Positions 61,571 to 64,000 of a stretch of DNA of 64,000 nucleotides are shown here, piece by piece. The notes below the pieces were generated by a model. The model did not search any database, was not told the origin of the DNA, and saw only the letters and a list, made by a program, of their open reading frames with translations. Each line of letters opens with the position of its first letter. Position 1 is the first letter of the stretch. Origin of the DNA: an uncultured Akkermansia sp. (GTDB lineage Bacteria; Verrucomicrobiota; Verrucomicrobiia; Verrucomicrobiales; Akkermansiaceae); contig CALXRG010000006.1 of assembly GCA_944390825.1 (NCBI GenBank), positions 1 through 64,000 of the forward strand. Reading direction: 5' to 3'. A program made the position numbers and the translations under genes.

Positions 61571-61841
61571 CCCCAAGCGCACAAAACCACGCACAACTCA
61601 CAGGAAGCACGCAAGATCTCCCTCCCGAACGCAGGGCACCCCCGTCGCATAAACAGATGCGGTCATAAACCAATCCTGCCTTGCCCTCCTCTGCACACAC
61701 CAGCAACAACACCGTCTCCAGGAGGCCAAGCACAGCATCTGCACCCCAACCACCGCTGACACACGAGGCGACAGCATCAATGGCTTCAGCTTCAGCGCAA
61801 ATCACAGCTTCAGCAAGCACAACACCATTGCCCTCAACCTC
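61571..61841. other. Intergenic region, no gene supported
   Basis: The frame of the downstream acyltransferase remains open for about 170 bases upstream of its ATG but has no start codon or ribosome site. No promoter matching the pattern seen elsewhere and no RNA gene was found. Confidence 0.4.
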
Positions 61842-62853
61842 ATGATTAGCTCAAAAGATCCCACTTCTTCATCCCCCCACAACAGCAACAAACGAGCAGA
61901 AATCCCCTCTCTCTACGCCCTCAAAGCGCTCTGTGCCCTATTCGTCGTCATTATCCACACCAACATGATCGGGAAAGAAGCTCTCTCCCCTCTCGTACGA
62001 ATTGCCGTACCAGTCTTCTATATCATCACAGGCTATTTCCTGTATACTGGCAACGCTGAAAACGAATGTGCCAAAGCCTGGAAATGGACGAAAAAAGCTT
62101 TCTTCCTAGCATTAGGCCTCAACATAATCTATTTTTTCTTCAGTTCCTTTACCTCGGGCGAGTGGCAAACGAGAACGTACAGAGGCCTGATACGGGCTGT
62201 TATCACCGGCACCGATTTTGCCCGAACACCTATGGTACTTAACCGCTCTCTGGGAAGCCCTCATAGCCTTCATCATCCTGCGCAAGTACTTCGCCCAACT
62301 CCTCCCCTACTGCATCCCGCTCATTGCGCTCAATCTAATTCTGGGGCGCTACTACTTCATCATTGACCCCTCCCCATATCCACTCAAGACTGCCATTCGT
62401 CTCAACTTTCTGACCGTTGCCCTGCCATGCCTGATTACTGGGTACTGCATACGCCGGTGGGAAAAACGAATTCTGCAAATACGTCATCCGGCAGTCTACA
62501 TGTTACTCTTTCTTCTGCTCCTCTACGCCGAAACGAGTATACTGAATTATCTCGAAATCAACAATAACGTATCCTACTGCATCTTCACCCTGCCGCTGGC
62601 AGTAACCTTCTTCATCTGCTTCCTGCGCAGCTCCATTAACATTCCCCAGAGCATCGTCACACTCGGCAAATACCACTCCGCCAACATCTACTACTATCAC
62701 GCGATCATCATCGGTCTACTCACCTACATACCCATCGCCTCAACATATTACAGCACCGTAGGCTCCCTGATTGTCTTTGTCCTCACCGCACTCCTATCAT
62801 ACATCATTCTGCTCATAGGACGAATCGTAGGACGAAGTAAGCACAGCACCTAA
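61842..62853 (+). pseudogene. Membrane acyltransferase (Acyltransferase_3), frameshifted
   Basis: Two overlapping frames make one protein of about 337 residues. The first (from ATG 61842) has the family start YALKALCALFVVIIHTNMIG and VPVFYIITGYFLY. It loses homology after GTDFA near 62220. The +1 frame continues with PEHLWYLTALWEALIAFIIL and further membrane helices to SKHST. A single extra base in the CCC at 62221-62223 would explain it. The intact enzyme would O-acetylate a surface polysaccharide. Either a real inactivating mutation or a sequencing error; no slippery programmed-frameshift context is evident. Confidence 0.75.
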
Positions 62854-62867
62854 TCGCGCATGCCGGC

Positions 62868-63692
62868 CTATAGCGGTTTAGGTTGAGCGTCTGTATCTTC
62901 CACATAAAGAACGCGCTTGAGCAGTCTGCACATGCAGCGCTTCTTGTACGACAGGTACCAAGTCCACAAGCGGCGAGTCAGCAGCTGGCGCAGATTCTGC
63001 CTGGTTGAACCGTCAAACGACAGTCGAACCTGATCGGCCGTGCTGATGGTGCTGGTTTCATTGTTGGGATTGGAGGTTCGCGCGATGTTCGGGTAAATAC
63101 CGCATACGGGGATATTTCCACCGAGCAGGATGCGTCCCCAATCGAAATCATAGGGATTGGAATACCGGCGGAAACCATCCAGCACGGCCTGTGCCCCCTT
63201 GCGTGTATAGAGGAGGCACACGGCCACGTAGATCACCTTGGAAGGGAAAACCAGCTCAAAAGGCGCACCAGGATGCGGGGGCAAAAGGTCAGTACGCTTG
63301 CCGCCGTGGTCGCTGTAGAGCCTCAGCACCTCCCAGCCACGGGTTTTAGTGATGGCGTACTCAAGTCCATCCCGAAATCCCGGCTCAAAAATGCAGTCGT
63401 CCTCGCAGATCAGGCCATACGGGGCGCCCGTGTCCAAGTAAGCCTTGAGCGCTCGCAAGTGACTGTGGACACAGGCATGCTCGTTGGGAATCAGGCCAAA
63501 GGGAAACTCATGCATGCGGGCCCGCTCGTCATAACGCTTGATGAGCTCGGGATCGAGGGCATCGCCCGTCGTTGCGCGGATGCGAGTAAAGTCGAGTCCC
63601 AGTTGAGCAATTTGGGATTCCATACTTTCCCGGCGGTCCGCTGCCCGGTCCAGATTAATGTAGAAGCATGTGACAGTGTCGTTCAGATTCAT
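62868..63692 (-). CDS. Glycosyltransferase family 25 protein
   Basis: This 274-residue glycosyltransferase starts at ATG 63692 with VTCFYINLDRAADRRESMESQIAQLG, the GT25 N-terminal signature (INLDxxxDRRxxM). Further GT25 marks are FTRIRATTGDAL, IPNEHACVHSHLRAL (G/E-x-x-C-x-x-S-H) and LICEDDCIFEPGF with an E-D-D acidic cluster. The family adds galactose or glucose to LPS or other surface glycans. It may cooperate with the convergent frameshifted acyltransferase in envelope glycan decoration. The Arg/Lys-rich C-terminus suggests peripheral membrane contact. Confidence 0.88.
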   Translation of the reverse strand: MNLNDTVTCFYINLDRAADRRESMESQIAQLGLDFTRIRATTGDALDPELIKRYDERARMHEFPFGLIPNEHACVHSHLRALKAYLDTGAPYGLICEDDCIFEPGFRDGLEYAITKTRGWEVLRLYSDHGGKRTDLLPPHPGAPFELVFPSKVIYVAVCLLYTRKGAQAVLDGFRRYSNPYDFDWGRILLGGNIPVCGIYPNIARTSNPNNETSTISTADQVRLSFDGSTRQNLRQLLTRRLWTWYLSYKKRCMCRLLKRVLYVEDTDAQPKPL

Positions 63693-63697
63693 GACCG

Positions 63698-63733
63698 TAC
63701 AGCATGATAGCCCATGCTGTATGGATTCGTCAA
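63698..63733 (-). promoter_or_regulatory. Promoter with 9-bp palindrome for GT25 gene
   Basis: TACAGCATG (63698-63706) and CATGCTGTA (63713-63721) are perfect inverted arms with a 6-base centre. They overlap a predicted minus-strand -10 TATCAT (63709-63704). The -35 TTGACG is at 63733-63728 with 18-base spacing. The start codon is 5 bases from the palindrome. A repressor operator is the likely reading; a 5' hairpin is the alternative. Confidence 0.55.
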
Positions 63734-63764
63734 CACAAAACCACCAACACAAAAGAAAGCACGC

Positions 63765-63799
63765 AAAAAGGAAGTGCCCGGCCATTCCGGGACACTTCC
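63765..63799 (-). terminator. Terminator of rpsO
   Basis: On the minus strand GGAAGTG (63799-63793) pairs with CACTTCC (63776-63770), with an inner CCCGG/CCGGG pairing and one bulge. Five T residues follow (63769-63765). Confidence 0.85.
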
Positions 63800-63853
63800 T
63801 TTCTGGGGTTAACACAGTCGGGCAGCTGGGAAGCTGCCCGGTGCAACAAACGA

Positions 63854-64000
63854 TCAGTGACGCAGGGAAAGACGCTGCAGCAGGCTCTGGTAGAGCTTCT
63901 CGTCCGTGCGCTTGGCATAGTTGAGCAGCTTGCGGCGCTTGGCCACCATCATCAGCAGACCGCGACGGGAAGCATGGTCATGCTTGTTCTCGATCAGGTG
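63854..64000 (-). CDS. rpsO: 30S ribosomal protein S15, C-terminal part (runs off right edge)
   Basis: The minus-strand frame from the right edge reads [20 protein letters not shown], then [20 protein letters not shown] and LQRLSLRH before TGA. This is the conserved second half of S15 (H-L-x-x-H-x-x-D-x-x-S-R-R-G-L). S15 binds the 16S rRNA central domain and nucleates 30S platform assembly. The N-terminal 40 or so residues lie outside the window. Confidence 0.97.
   Translation of the reverse strand, partial: HLIENKHDHASRRGLLMMVAKRRKLLNYAKRTDEKLYQSLLQRLSLRH

Noticed and set aside
61640-61841. An N-terminal extension of the acyltransferase or a C-terminal piece of an outer-membrane protein
   Set aside because: The frame is open and has some beta-like alternation, but there is no start codon, no upstream partner and a known family start at 61842.
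62205-62240. Programmed ribosomal frameshift in the acyltransferase
   Set aside because: There is no slippery heptamer, no SD-like stimulator and no downstream structure seen, and the family does not use frameshifting. A mutation or sequencing error is simpler.

Overview
The window looks like a chromosomal segment of a Verrucomicrobiota bacterium, probably an Akkermansia-like member of the Akkermansiaceae. The pointers are a PEP-CTERM protein ending in a PEPAT motif, a hydrophobic helix and an Arg run; a secreted S1 sulfatase; type III glutamine synthetase; type II secretion-style pseudopilins; an RpiB-GlyA fusion; and GC-rich DNA with few Shine-Dalgarno sequences. Assignment is from protein character only; there is no rRNA in the window.

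Layout. 1-1.96 kb: the end of an integrative element at a tRNA-Leu(UAA) gene. Its tyrosine integrase is cut before the catalytic Tyr by an IS66-family insertion. 2.4-5.6 kb: a zinc/manganese-type ABC uptake operon behind a promoter with a palindromic operator candidate. 5.7-7.6 kb: a pseudopilin with a lysine-rich insert and DAHP synthase. 7.7-16.4 kb (minus strand): a three-gene phage-like module made of a helical protein, a 1,956-residue giant and an intact terminase large subunit. 16.6-20.7 kb: glycyl-tRNA synthetase, a lipoprotein, and a small membrane protein plus M15 peptidase pair resembling a holin/endolysin cassette. 20.8-31.4 kb: glnN, lipA, a PEP-CTERM metalloprotease, alr, recG, a lipoprotein amidase and the rpiB-glyA fusion. 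31.7-42.3 kb: obgE, a phosphoesterase, a sulfatase, an SAH-hydrolase-like protein, a hotdog thioesterase, rplS, queD and an overlapping bioF-bioG-bioC set. 42.4-49.4 kb: an O-antigen ligase/polymerase-like protein, ilvB, feoAB with an unusual Cys-rich FeoA, and a secreted Cys/Pro repeat protein. 49.5-60.6 kb: sbcD-sbcC-addB-addA, a DNA end-processing and recombination set. 60.7-64 kb: a second pseudopilin, a frameshifted acyltransferase, a GT25 glycosyltransferase and the 3' end of rpsO.

Two themes stand out. First, many genes have a clear TTGNNN-(16-18)-TANNNT promoter whose -10 box ends only 6-10 bases before the start codon, with no room for a Shine-Dalgarno site. That predicts widespread leaderless or near-leaderless mRNAs. 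Second, the helical protein / giant Gly-Ala-rich protein / TerL order resembles the late region of T7-like podoviruses, and a lysis-like gene pair lies 3 kb away. No capsid, portal or tail gene is visible, so this is a decayed prophage end or a domesticated phage-derived system.

Limits: everything here is from reading sequence and translated frames. No similarity search, folding or alignment was run.
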